Assembly: GCA_022497155.1 (NCBI GenBank)
Contig: MU385711.1
Coordinates: forward strand, 1,116,001-1,180,000
Source of the DNA: Whalleya microplaca
Taxonomy: Eukaryota; Ascomycota; Sordariomycetes; Xylariales; Xylariaceae
Direction: 5' to 3'
Length of the DNA stretch: 64,000 bases
Every line of letters starts with the position of its first letter. Within the stretch, counting starts at the first letter, position 1. Both the position numbers and the translations under genes were made by a program. Positions 12,301 to 24,370 of this stretch are shown here, in pieces. Under the pieces are notes generated by a model, which saw nothing but the letters and a program-made list of their open reading frames with translations, did not search any database and was not told the origin of the DNA.

Positions 12301-14691
12301 CAATTGTGATCTATCATTCCCAACAACCTGGGTTGGGTACAAGATTTCAAGATTGCACGGCGCTCTTCCTGTCCACCTGACGATGACAGCGCCGCTCGTA
12401 CTTTGCCAACCGTTACCTTACGAGTCAAAGAGCAGCAGCCTGTTTACCTCTTCTGTCAGCTTCGTACCTTGCCTACCAGCATAGAGTCTGACGGATGCAG
12501 ACCAGGGGTCTAACGGACGGCCGCATTGATATTGACATCTCCTTGGCGAGGTCACGTTGCGATAACAGCTTCTATAGGGCCGAAGGCTTACCGGTGTTGG
12601 AACAAGGTGGTCCGAGAAATCAGACACGTATTATAACCGACAGGAAAAGTCCGACTCCTTGTCATGCCTATCATATTATTCTTTGATATACCCTGAACTG
12701 TACGTAGTCCCGTGACAGTTGTATTCTTGTACTGGTTACTTTGAGCAGCCTCCACAGCAATACATATACATACCTACATAATAAAGAAGCACAACCTACA
12801 CAATGACTATAAGTGCGTACAGTAGATGGATGCAAGGGCTAAGGGCTAAGGGTTGTGTGCCTAGCGCCATATTACATAGCCTCCACGATTCAGATCTAGC
12901 ATCGGAATTGATACATCCCCTTCCAGAAGCAAGCCGCGTTTTGAATCGACTCCCAGAGATCTGTATTTTTGTTTCAACCGGGAAAGACAATAACTAGCGC
13001 AACCATACCGGCACTGATAATTCCCGACATTAGGGCATCTGGGGACGGAGCTGGGCGCTGAAGAGAACCATTCTGTCGGATCAAGGCGCAGGCTGTGATT
13101 GCTGGATAATAACTGATATTAAACAAGATTCGGACCCGATCTCCTCACAAGATTCCTTCGCATCGTGACTCGTAGTGTTCTCACCCTCTCGGCTACCTTC
13201 GCAATCTCGGCCTCCTCAACAAGCAAAACCCCCTAACTACTATACAATCCATGTCCACAAACATACAACTCGTTGACGAGAACTTGCTTGCTACCTACCT
13301 ACAGTACGACCCGACGTTGGAAGCTCCCCAGGCCTAGTACGAAATGGGTTAGAGGCTACATTGTGGCCCCCCTAGTCTGCTAGGTAGGGAGCCGGCATGG
13401 TCTTCCCTTCAGTCATATGCTCCACGGTCTAGCTACTATCTTTGGAGCAAAGATGGGGGTAAAAAGCAAAAATAATGGACTGATAAGCTGCGATTTACGC
13501 AAGGTTTGAACGCCGCACCCTAGTCCAACGCCGCGGTTGTTTGACACACGATGCCAGAATCGCTACACCGGGCCTCTAAAAGGTATTATCGCCAAAATCA
13601 TCGCATCAGCACTGAGATGTTAACTCTCGTGAAGCTTTTTTGATGCGTGTGGTCCCCCAACCCGGTTCTCGGCATCAGCACGGAAGCGCACGTTTATGAC
13701 GGATCACTTGTGAGAGAGTCGCAAGCCCATCGGCGCCTCGTGGGCGTGTTTCACTCCCTCGCGACGACGGAGTAAAAGACCATTCCAACATATGTGGCCG
13801 ACGTTCGAGGCGTGGCTCCCACGTTGAGTGAGTGAGACGTCGGAGATTCCTGTAAGTCAACGACCGTTAGTTGGTATCGCTAGTGGAAAGGTAAGTAATC
13901 TACTACACCCAGTGCAGCTGCCGCCCACGTTGCTAGTCTCGTGCATGTGGGCGTCGAGAACATCCTGGGAAAGATCTGCGCTGCTCACCCCATTGGAGCA
14001 TACCGCCGACCACGGGTCGCGATTCTTGATAGTCTGCTCTAATGGCTTGCCGTTAGCGCACCCACTCCGGAAGTCCTCATCGGATTAAGGGATGACTAAG
14101 AACGGTCGAGAAGAGGACTGGCCTCACGGTGGCCACAAGATGTCTCAGTTAAATCTGCTTGTTTGTCCCGTGATCTATTGCCAGCTAGGGCGGCCACGGA
14201 CTCACGGAGTCCTCTGTTGCGTACCAGTCATAGATCGACAGCCTTGCCAATCTCGCATGAGGCGAAACGATGGTGATGAAGATCGGCCGAACAATCCATA
14301 CACGTATATCCGTACTATGTATGATATATTAAAAGAATACGACTACATCTGAGATGGTTTGTGGTACGGTATGGGACCTCCCACGCGGCTGCCCCTGCCC
14401 CCCAATCTTTCCAAATCCCGAAAGCAAATCCCGGGAGCTCCTACAATATGGTCCTTGCCTCGTGGGTATGGAAAAACATTGGGGAGGGCTATCCACAGGC
14501 TTTTCCGTGGCGCTTCGATACCGGGCCTCGCTTCGACCGGATTTGGCTTTTCTTGCTCTGCATAGACACCCACTTCGGGCCGAGCCTTCAGCCTCACTCA
14601 CCGTGAGCTTACACCTCCATTGTCATCGCCTCACCGAGATTACGCATTACGCAGAACCCTCGCCCGCCGGCGCCGCGCCCCTGAAAGCTAA
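9393..14691. other. Gene-poor stretch, nothing recognised
   Basis: Several open frames of 60-140 codons occur, for example minus 10274-10690 and plus 11223-11618. None shows a domain, conserved motif or coherent exon chain, and both strands give equally poor translations. Near 10175-10215 there is a short direct repeat of TAGTGAGACC. No tRNA or rRNA was recognised. Confidence 0.35.
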
Positions 14692-15397
14692 TTAGCCCCC
14701 CGCATTCTCATTATCATGCTGCTGCTCCCCTAGTCGAGCGTCCTCGTTGATTTCCACACCCTCGGTAAAGACTAGGTCGCCTCTTTTGCCCAGCACCTCG
14801 CGACTGGCTTCCTCCAGCAGGATGCCAAAGGCCAGCAGCGCGGTCTCATCCATGCTGCGCTCGTCGACGTCTACGACCGCCCTGGCCCCGCGGCGCGCCG
14901 CCAGCGCCGCGTAGAAGTGCCCCGTGTACTCGTGCACCGCCTTGAGCAGGTCGCTATCCGGTAGCACGCCCCGCCCGCCATCGCGCAGGCCCTCGTGCGC
15001 GTAGTAGATGTCCTTCTCGGCGTAGCGGACGGGCGCGCCCGCGCGGCGGAAGAGCACCTGATCCGGGGCCAGGACGGGGTCGCGATGGCGGTCGCGGCGG
15101 ACGCGGTTGTGGTGCGTGGGTGTCTCGTGTCCGCTTCCGTCGTCTAGAGGGAGGGTCGTGGTGACTCGGCCTAACGATGCATGCTTTTGTTAACATCTAC
15201 TGACCTGGTTTGAGAACAGGATTCCTGTGATGAGATGTGAGAGGGATGAACGAACCCGCTACTGCATCGTAGACGTTGGCGTCTCTTTTCCTGCGCTTCC
15301 GTCTGCTCTCTTCCTGAGTCCCGGCTCCGGGTTCTGTGATATCCTCTGTGTCTGGCGGAGGCACATAGCGGCCTTCTCTCACACTCCTGGATGCCAT
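14692..15397 (-). CDS. RRN10: Rrn10-like subunit of RNA polymerase I upstream activation factor
   Basis: Rrn10 belongs to the yeast upstream activation factor, a nucleolar complex that recruits RNA polymerase I to the rDNA promoter. Model: exon 1 15397-15205, intron 15144-15204 (61 nt), exon 2 15143-14692, giving 214 residues. Assignment rests on motifs shared with my memory of yeast Rrn10. These are NVYDAV after an N-terminal basic patch (residues 41-46), PDSDLLKAVHEY (126-137) matching a PDxDLxxVHxY core, and MDETALLAFGILLEE (162-176) matching a DETxLxxxGxLxE helix. The order and spacing agree, though this protein is longer (yeast is about 145 residues). The splice restores one continuous frame, since exon 1 ends in one extra base and exon 2 supplies two. 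Exon 2 is GC-rich. It is transcribed divergently from the CSA gene. Another small nuclear protein with the same helix pair is the main alternative. Confidence 0.68.
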
Positions 15398-15861
15398 TGG
15401 TTTGTGCTATTTACTCATGCGATGTGTAGTGCAAAGTGGTAAAAGTCGAGCTTTACGACCAAAAATGTATTCATCTTGAGCTTTCAAGTGAACGCGACTT
15501 AGACGGTAGCATCTTGTGATATCGATGCTGCTAGAATAGTGAAATTCGCTAAATTCTCATAGCGTTGTCTGAATGGCGCAAAATAGGACTCGGAATCGCG
15601 CCGACGCGGGGCGGTTGGCGGCGGATTGGCGGGGTTCTACATAGGGACCTTGGCCGCTAGAGTAGCTAAGCATTACGTAACTAGATCTCACATTCCTATG
15701 CTGGTCTCAGATGCGATTCTAACAAATTCAAAACCTTCAACTACAAAGCTTCTTCTCCCTGCTTATGATTTTGCAACTGTCGTGACTTCCATATAAATGA
15801 TATGCCAGAAAGTCCTAGTGGTCTCTCACTGGAATGAATGAATGAATGAATGAATGAATGA
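15398..15861. promoter_or_regulatory. Shared divergent promoter region between Rrn10-like and CSA genes
   Basis: The 464 nt between the two start codons must carry both promoters. No TATA box or known operator was identified. The CSA-proximal edge is a (GAAT) microsatellite. Confidence 0.45.
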
Positions 15862-15867
15862 ATGAAT
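15832..15867 (+). repeat. (GAAT)9 microsatellite overlapping a start codon
   Basis: Nine uninterrupted GAAT units. The last ATG in the tract (15862) is the initiator of the CSA gene. Each earlier ATG in the tract opens a four-codon frame reading ATG-AAT-GAA-TGA. The codon immediately before the true start is an in-frame TGA, which fixes the start. Confidence 0.95.
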
Positions 15868-17408
15868 CAGTTGCTTTTTGAGCGGTCCTCGGGCGGGATA
15901 GGACCCAACGTCTTCGCCAGGCTGCAGACCACCCAGCTGTTGAATTCGTTTCGGCCAGCACCGCAGTTCCGCTTTGATGGCGGCGAGAAAGGTGCTGCTG
16001 TTCAGGATGGCGAGGCTGGCCCGGTAGCCTCAGGCCCTGCATCCTCAATATGGGCACATCAGGCCGGAGTAAATGCTTTGGCCCTAGAGCGCTTCGATGG
16101 AAGAATGTGAGCTTATCTGCTACAGAATAATCCTATTGACGGGCGACCTCAACTAACTTGTGCAGCCTAGTATCGGGCGGCCTAGATGCGTCGATCAAGC
16201 TATGGGACCTTGAGCAGTGTGGCAATCCATCGAAGGCGTATACCTACAAGCCCCTTGCCACTATTCCACGCTCGGAACAAGCCCACAAATTTGGCATTAC
16301 GCACCTCTCGTTTTACCCCTTTGACCCGGCTGCCTTTCTTTCAGCATCTTACGATCAGTCCTTGAAGCTGTGGTCTACGGATACAGCTAAGCTATCCGCC
16401 TCATTTACTCTTGGGTCTAAAGTCTACACCCATGCCATCTCACCCATAGCTTCGCATCTGCTGGTAGCTTGTGGAACTCAGGTGAGTATCCAGAGACTTT
16501 AACTTCCTCACGTAATTGCTGACCCCTGAAAGCATCCAGCCGTCCGTCTAGTCGACCTTCGCTCCGGCTCCAATGTTCAGTCGTTAGCTGGTCATACAGG
16601 AGCCGTCCTAGCTGCATCATGGTCACCCCGGCATGAGCATGTTCTTGCCACGGGCAGTGTAGATGGGACAGTCAAAATATGGGACATTCGTCGGGCAGGA
16701 GGAGTTATTGGCATGCTTGACCAAGAAGATAGTCTTGGCCTATACTACAATGGTCTTTTAGACGCGAGTGGCAAGGTCAGGGTCCGCGCCTCGGCCAAGG
16801 CACATTCAGCCCCTGTGAACGGTTTGACGTGGACAGATGATGGAGGGTATATTATCTCGGCTGGACACGACAGGCGCATCCGCGTGTGGGACGCAGCCAC
16901 GGGAAGAAACACACTCGCAAGCTTCGGCCCGAGCATCAAGAATAGTCAACTAGCAAGCACCACCATATTTACTTCTCCCGTGGGCCTGACTCACCCCGGG
17001 AAGGAGCTCCTTTTCTGGCCGAACGAGACGGAGATCCTCGTCTTAGACCTGCACGACGGTCAAGTGATTACGAAGCTGCGAGGCACTGGTCCGACGATAG
17101 CCGGTGTCCGATCTACCAGCGGTGCCACGCGTACCATCAAGAACCGCATCACAAGTCTCGTCTGGAGGGGCGCAGGCGGCGGAGGAGGTTCAAGCGGTAT
17201 TGCGATGGGCGGTAGTAATACGGCTGGCGCGATTTACAGTGCACACCTCGACGGGCAGATTAGAGCATGGATGCCTGGTCTCGACGGAGATGATGAGGAG
17301 GATGAAGGTGATGCCGTAGACGAGATCAGCGAGGAGAGGGCCAAGAAGCGCAAGGCCCTTGACGATGTTTTCAAGAGTCTAATGGGGAAGAAGATCACAT
17401 TTACATGA
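15862..17408 (+). CDS. ERCC8: CSA/ERCC8-like WD40 DNA-repair protein
   Basis: Cockayne syndrome A orthologue (Rad28 in budding yeast, Ckn1 in fission yeast). It is the substrate receptor of a Cul4-DDB1 ubiquitin ligase acting in transcription-coupled nucleotide excision repair. Model: exon 1 15862-16106, intron 16107-16165, exon 2 16166-16481, intron 16482-16532, exon 3 16533-17408; 478 residues. WD40 blades are plain: VNALALERFDGRILVSGGLD, ASIKLWDLE, SASYDQSLKLWSTD, ATGSVDGTVKIWDIRRAGG, ISAGHDRRIRVWDAATG and GAIYSAHLDGQIRAWMPG. The blade order and the phrases YSxxxSP, WSPRxxxxLATxSxD and GxNTLxxxG match human CSA. The C-terminus adds a fungal acidic then basic tail (EEDEGDAVDE, KKRKALDDVF), possibly a nuclear signal. 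Introns have good branch sites (ACTAAC before exon 2). Start choice is fixed by the upstream in-frame TGA. Confidence 0.93.
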
Positions 17409-20400
17409 AGCCGGGATTCAAAAGGGAAAGAGATACGCCAACTGCTTCATCCTCGCCGTATTGGCAGTGATAGGTAGAAAATGATATCCTATATAGAATA
17501 TTACATGAGGATGCTTAGTTATGATGTTTCGCTTAGCTACCTATCAGTACTGGTTGTAAGCATTAGCCTATCAAGAGCATGATATTTAAATATAAGATTC
17601 CTAAACCTTCTCCGCTTCCAACATCAACTCACCGCTCCTCTTACAGGGCGGCAGCAGCCGTCGCTAACGACGACTTATCACATGCTCCTAAACACAGCAG
17701 TGGAGCCATCAACATCTGCGCAGTAGTCTCCGTGAACTCCAGTTGGTACGTACGTACAATTCAAGTAGGGGTCCAATATCATGTAATCGATGTCAATATT
17801 TCAACACAGTAATTGTTTTACAGACGGCCAGCCACAATGTACGTACGTACGTGTGATGAACAAATTGTCCGTCATGTCATGCATGCATGATCTACAATCC
17901 TGCATAGCGGAGCCGTCACGAGGGAAGGTTACCCTTGCGAGAGCACATATAAGAACGAGGCGGAAAGAAAATATTGGTTATTTCCTTGTCTCAGACCGCA
18001 ACCCTCGGGATAATGACCACCGAGTATAATATAATTTTTTGGTGAATTTTTTCAAAAACAAAAATTAGTTACGTATGTCATCCACGAGAATGAGTCCCCA
18101 TATAGTTTTGTGTCGATAGTTAGGAGGCTAAAGCCTTATTCTTGTGTAGAACTGGGGCTGGGTTGGGCTAGTCGGTTCGTTCCCGCACAGACTAGATATA
18201 AATGGCACCACTTTCTCAAACCGCCACCCTAGCCTCCTCCAGCTTTCGTCCGCCTTGCCTGGAACTGGCCGAGCCGACCGACGTAAGCGTTGCTTGGCGG
18301 AGAACCCTTATGTGCAATGGGAGGCAAGAAGAACTTGGTGGGAACATATGTCAGCTCACGTAAGGCTTCGTTCTATTCCCCTCGCATAGGAGGTGCATGC
18401 GTGGGTCACATGTGATGAGGCTGTCCTGTAGGCGACACTAGCGAGGAAAGAGGGTCTTTGGTGTCATATCGTAGAATTGACGTCCCCAGTTTGTACGTTA
18501 TATGGCATACTATATTCCCTAAGACAGTATCATTATCCCGGTGTGCAAAGTCATAAATGGTAAGCCTTTCGTGAGATGATTGCTTCGCACAATTGATGGG
18601 TCAGTCAGAGGTACTGTAGCCGGATTCCTACCTGGTATGGTGATCTATAAGAATTGATAGATGACATGAGTCTAGGGTGTGTAGGGTATATTTGGCTTGA
18701 GCCTGAGGTGATCTTACACTGTCAATGCTTCAACCATTCTCTCTGCCTGTCACAAGAGCATCTGGAAGATGGGGCTTTATTCTATATATGGGTTTTGATT
18801 ATACGTATTGGGTGAAATAGAGACAAATAGGTGTATAAACCTATTAACTTTTGCAAGTTTTCGCGAGCAGCGATCAAGCGGTGAGACAATCTGAAGGATG
18901 ACTGCATCATGGGACTTGCTTATAAATTTGCTGCTTATCGCTGAAACGTTTTGTACATAGCATAGCCTCGTCACGAACTATGACGCTTCGATACTTACTC
19001 CAGCCGTTAGATATAGAAACATGTAGTCAGTACATACGTGGTTGATCTGGCTGTGTGTAGAGATAAAAGTCATGGTTAAGCGGATACGATAGAAAGAACA
19101 TACTACGTATACCTATACGTTTACATAAACTGCACCAGACACTTTGGTCTTGTTGTGGCTTTATGGTAAGCACCTAAGAGCAACCAGGGATTTGCTCTAG
19201 TTGCACCATAGGTCTCTCTGATCGACGACATATTAAACAATTGAATTTGAATGCTTTGAAGATACTTACATTGTGGTAAAACCCTAGGCCTTCAACTAGA
19301 AACGACACATCAAGTACACATTAAAGGGCTAGCTACTATGGAACCAGCAAAGATCCTGGCTTCTTTTGCCTCGATCATAGTAAATTTGCAAAAGTATTTT
19401 GAAATATATCGATATGGCAATTCTTGTAAATCCCGCAGTTAGGTAAAATATAGATAGGAATAATCAAAACCCATAGAAGGAACAGAAGGATTGTTTGGTA
19501 GACAATACAACAAACTTCACTTGTTCCTTCAAAGACTTGACTCATATAACTACAGAAGGTTGACTGAATGTTCAAAACTGCCCCAGTGGGTCGCTATAAT
19601 AGACTAGAATATATGTTCATGCCATACAAGTAGCGGCTTGTACTCCTGCGAGTTCCTAGTCTAGCAATGCCATTAAACTACTAAAAAACTTACCTCAAGA
19701 GCATATATAGTAGTCTTTCTGTTATCGATGAGTATTTCATAAACAATAGTTCAGTTGCTTGTTAGTTTATAATTATCACAATATCTTTTCTTTATAAGAG
19801 TCTTATGTCTGCAACTACCTTAGGAGATATCTACATATAGTCTACAGTCTGCCTCCTGAAGAGCGATTGTTTCCGCGGTGGAATGATACATCGGAAGAAG
19901 CCCGCTCGATAGCACAAGGCAATGTTTCATTGCTAATACTATGCAAAGCTCGTCGAAGTACTTATAAGGCATAATTCTGAACAAAGTACATTCCTACAAT
20001 ATCACACTAGATACCTTCAACAAACGCATAACCTTACTACAAGAGCCACTGAATAACATTATTACAAGGGGCGGAGGTAGTCCTGTTTCCAGAACTAGCA
20101 TTCATGCAGTTAGAGGATGTGCTCCTTCGTTCTAAAGATACGCTCAGGCTTACTAGCTTAATCAAGAAGCTCCAGCCTACAGCTGAAAAAAAGAGACAAC
20201 TGGTGTATCGGCCCATAGCGGCCGTGAAGCCTAGTCGAAGATCTAGCCGGGGCTTGCCGGAACCGAAGATAGCACGGTCATTTCACTACTAGCTGCTTGG
20301 TTTGACAGGTAGACAGGGGGTCTAGTCTGATAGCTAATCCCGCATAGACTGCCCTGGCGGTTTTGACGTTGTTGGTAGTAATGATTTTAACGAAGTACGT

Positions 20401-23400
20401 ATTTGTAAGGGCTCGTTGCCATGTTGCCATCTACTTCGGGAGGCCGGATGTCGTTTCAACTGGATGGAGTCTCTAGTCTCCTCGTTAGGTCGGGTTGCTA
20501 CTTATTTTATCTACGAGTACCTGTACTCGGGTACATCTATAAACCACGCCGATGATATTTATCTACAAACATAGTACCTAGTGACATTGTCACGAACTCG
20601 ATTTTGATCTACACATGCTTCGCGGCACAGCTTGACAAGAAAGGGGAAGTCTGCCTAGTAGCACGCCGGATGGGGTCCGAGCGTATTCAGGGCAAACCGG
20701 TTATTCCAACGGTGATCCAGGGGCACTAACTAAGAAGTAGCTAGACTTGATGCCTAACCACATCGTGTATCCATTCACCTGGACATATGAAATATATATC
20801 TTGATGCCCAGATGAAATCTAGATGCCGATAGACTTTTTTCAAAAATTTTGTTCATATGTAGATCAGGATTAATATACCAGGTTGATACATGTTAATTAG
20901 ATGAAGCGATCACAGCTTAAAGTTAAACTAGCTATATAAAACTCTTATACCTCGCTGGGATCCTATTTTTGATCTAACTAGCGGTTTTGGTACAGCATTA
21001 GCTGGAAAGTGACATCCATCCAAGTACTGTGTACATAGTAAAAGCACCCTGGACCTGGCATTTGATCAACTTGGCAGCCTTGGATTATTCTAGGCTAGAG
21101 TCCGTGAGCTACTGGGAGAATAACCACTATGTACATAAATATTTCAGCACCTAAAGATGGAGAGAGGTCTAGAAGAGTCGTGTTGCACATCATTTACTTA
21201 TTGATCGTGGTGCGATTGTATGCCCCCAAGTTCATGCGGCAGTGGCTGAAAGGGAAACATCATAGCGACATGGAGTGTTCATCCAATTCGCTTTAGACCT
21301 AGTCCTTGGCTCTAATAGGTACCGTGTACTAAACAGTGAATATCTACATGCATACTTACCCGAACGCAGGTTTCAGTGTCAAGGAACTGTAAGTCTTGGG
21401 GTGAGAAGTAGCTATCACGATAACGCCTGTATGCTTCATAAATCCGTATCATTCCGAAGTTCGTCTTCCTAGTTTATGCAGAACTGCAGTGCGCATCTAG
21501 ACCTCCAATGACAATCGACGTTCCTCGTTAACGAATAGACTGAACCATCTGGGATCGCCCTTGCACATACTACATTCATGCTAGGGGTAATCTACAATAC
21601 GACAAGGATATTCCCAGCACCATGGCACGCTCCCCGGTACATGAGCCGTTGGCTAGGGAGCGCCGCAATGCCCAGCTTCGTACTGATATTTTAACTTAAA
21701 GAGGTGCTTGATCGACAATGACGCGCTTGCGATTGTGGGGTTACCTACATGTTTTCATAATCTACTATTAAAGATTTTTGATGATCTTGTGATCCTCACT
21801 GGAATCCTTGTATGGGTTAATGTATGTACGCGCAATGATGTCCGTCTCCGCCAACGGTATTTCCAGGTATTCCAAGCTGCCCGATACGTGCTACATCTGC
21901 CGCTCCAGTGGTTCCAAAGGTCTGTCACGCTAGCCATGCGCCAAAGGTTAACTAAACTACAGCACATGAATATAATGATCATCGCGAAACCATGTCACGG
22001 TTGGGCAGCAAAATCATCTAGATTCAGGACAGAGAAGCGGTCAATATGGTTACTACATGGGTAGATGTCCCTGATATGAGCCCGATTTCGGTCACAACAA
22101 CTCCTATTGCTTGAGAGGCAGCGGCAGGATTTTCATTTGAGTAGGATAACATGAAAAATAGCTGTTCACGTGTGGTATTTAGCTCGCCGAGAAATAGTAT
22201 TTTAAAACTTATTACATTAACGTATCTATGAAAGTAAAGGTTCTTCGGAATAAATTGCCGTTGCTATAGAGTAATTTGCTAGGAAGTTTCATATATCCTC
22301 TTAAACTAACTAGTTGACATAGAATGAAAGACGCAGCAATATGATAGCATATGATATCGACTGGTAAAGTAAACTTAGGCACTATAAACGCTAGCATAAT
22401 GTAAATGTCTTGGAAAGACATGAGGGATATTTCATGAAGAGACAGCATATTAGACTTTAACAGGTTAGCAAACCATGGCACATATGTGTGATTTATAGCT
22501 ATATTTGTAATATAATGTTAGAAGGAAACACCATATATTGAACCGTGAGTCTTGGTATTGCCCTTGAAATAGACTAGACGAAGTATCCGGTATAGAGCTA
22601 ATCGTATATAGTCTTTAATCCTTGACTAACTCATGTTGATTCAGATAGTCCCAATAAACGTTATAATTAAACGTGTAGTTTAGAATTATCTAGAATTGCC
22701 ATCATGTAACAGATAATGAGGGCCATAATGGCTTGATTTCTGAAGAAAGTGAAGCTGGGTGGAACAGAGTCACTATATATACGTTTAGGCGGAAGCTGTA
22801 TATGGGCTGTCTAGAAGTGGGCCTCATCCTCAAAGGCCAAATTCAACAAAAAATATCAGCCTGGAAGGACATAATTGAACTAGATTCGCAGCCTTTTACA
22901 CTCTATGGCCATCCCATGATGTAGGAAACAATCTAAGAATAGTCAGGAGACACGAAGAATCAAGGCTCGCTTACATGTTCAATGCGAAACCGTCATACCT
23001 CGTGATATTGGATATTCCAATTGGATTAGGTCAATACACAGACACATAATTCCAAAGAACTGCAAGTCAAATGCTTCATCATATTCATATACTGGGATGC
23101 TGTTACTGTACTGGAAATATGGCTTAATCTTTACATTGCTGATGGTGAATTGTTTAGACTTACTTCTGCGTGACTGGAGCTCTTTCTTTGTCAAGCGTTC
23201 GGCACTGGTTTCCTAAACTCCTAATGTTTAAAGCTGGTCCTCCTGGTACCGCATCTGAAATCCTACGTGCTAGGTATTTGTAGAACGTATGTAATTTTCT
23301 CATTTGCAATGGCAACATATCTTGATTCACCAAGATAGTTAGATATTCAGATTTGGGCTAGTGATACGTGGAGGCTAGGGATACAAGAGACAAGATATCA

Positions 23401-24370
23401 CAATGAAAGACATCCTTCCAGCAGTCCCTGCTAATATAATATCAGCTAACGGTATAGGCGGTAACATGAAGACCTTGCCTTGCTTCGAGGGCAGAGATAA
23501 TTTGAGTGTGACATGTTAACAAAGGACCAAATGAAAGGTTATGTAATAGTAATAGACGCTTGAGTTGGGCGTTGTAGACTCAATGTGTTGTGGTTGATAT
23601 AAGGTCTGAAGTAGAGGGTTGCACCGTAATCATAGTCATATAGCTGTATCTAAAGACTAATCACATCAGCAGTACAAATGGTACTACCAAGTTAGCCGAA
23701 TAAGCAAGAAAGGTTAGCCTGGGTTGGATGAATGAGGAGCTACGTATCAGATATAATACATTCATTTGTCTATGGGCCAGTATCGCTTTGGATGACACGG
23801 CTAAATATCGATTTTCTTGAACGGGTATTGATCTATGCTGACATGTAAAGAGAAAATGATTTGCTAGTTGATAATTGAGATGAATGTATTATGAATAAAA
23901 CAGTAGTTCAATAGTAGTACTAACGTACACAGCGAATAGATACCCGACGAGGGCTTTTCAACGTTCGAACGAGCGAAATCCGCAAATACCATAACCCGTC
24001 AAGGACATACTAATATAATAAAAGAAAGTTTAATGTCGTTCATCCTCACAAGATATTTTCATCAACACTCATTTCACTTCAGAGGCACGTGGTTTCTTCA
24101 TCAGTACTTGCACAACGTTACATTCGTCATCGTCACAATATTAGTTCCGTACATATCAACACACTAAAACATACCAAACATGAATACAAAACACAAGAAA
24201 TGAAATATCCAAATCGGCAGTCCGCAAATCCGAAACATCGCATCAAAATATGGAAAGATTTTCATCATCTCGTTAGTTTCCCATCAGCTCACTACATCAT
24301 TATTCAACCATTCTGCCATCATCCATCGTGCTGATCATCTCACATAATGTTAGTGAATATGAATTGCCTT
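17409..24370. other. Seven-kilobase AT-rich stretch without a supported gene
   Basis: Open frames are short (mostly under 90 codons) and none has a recognisable domain or splice-linked partner. Short TACGTACGTAC runs occur near 17745 and 17838. The part from about 18.7 to 24 kb is visibly richer in A and T than the flanking genes. The first few hundred bases hold the 3' end of the CSA gene and the last few hundred the 3' end of the giant gene. Confidence 0.4.

Noticed and set aside
14354..14695. Three overlapping plus-strand frames of 68-113 codons
   Set aside because: All three frames and the opposite strand are equally open because of base composition; none has a motif, and they lie just past the 3' end of the Rrn10-like gene.
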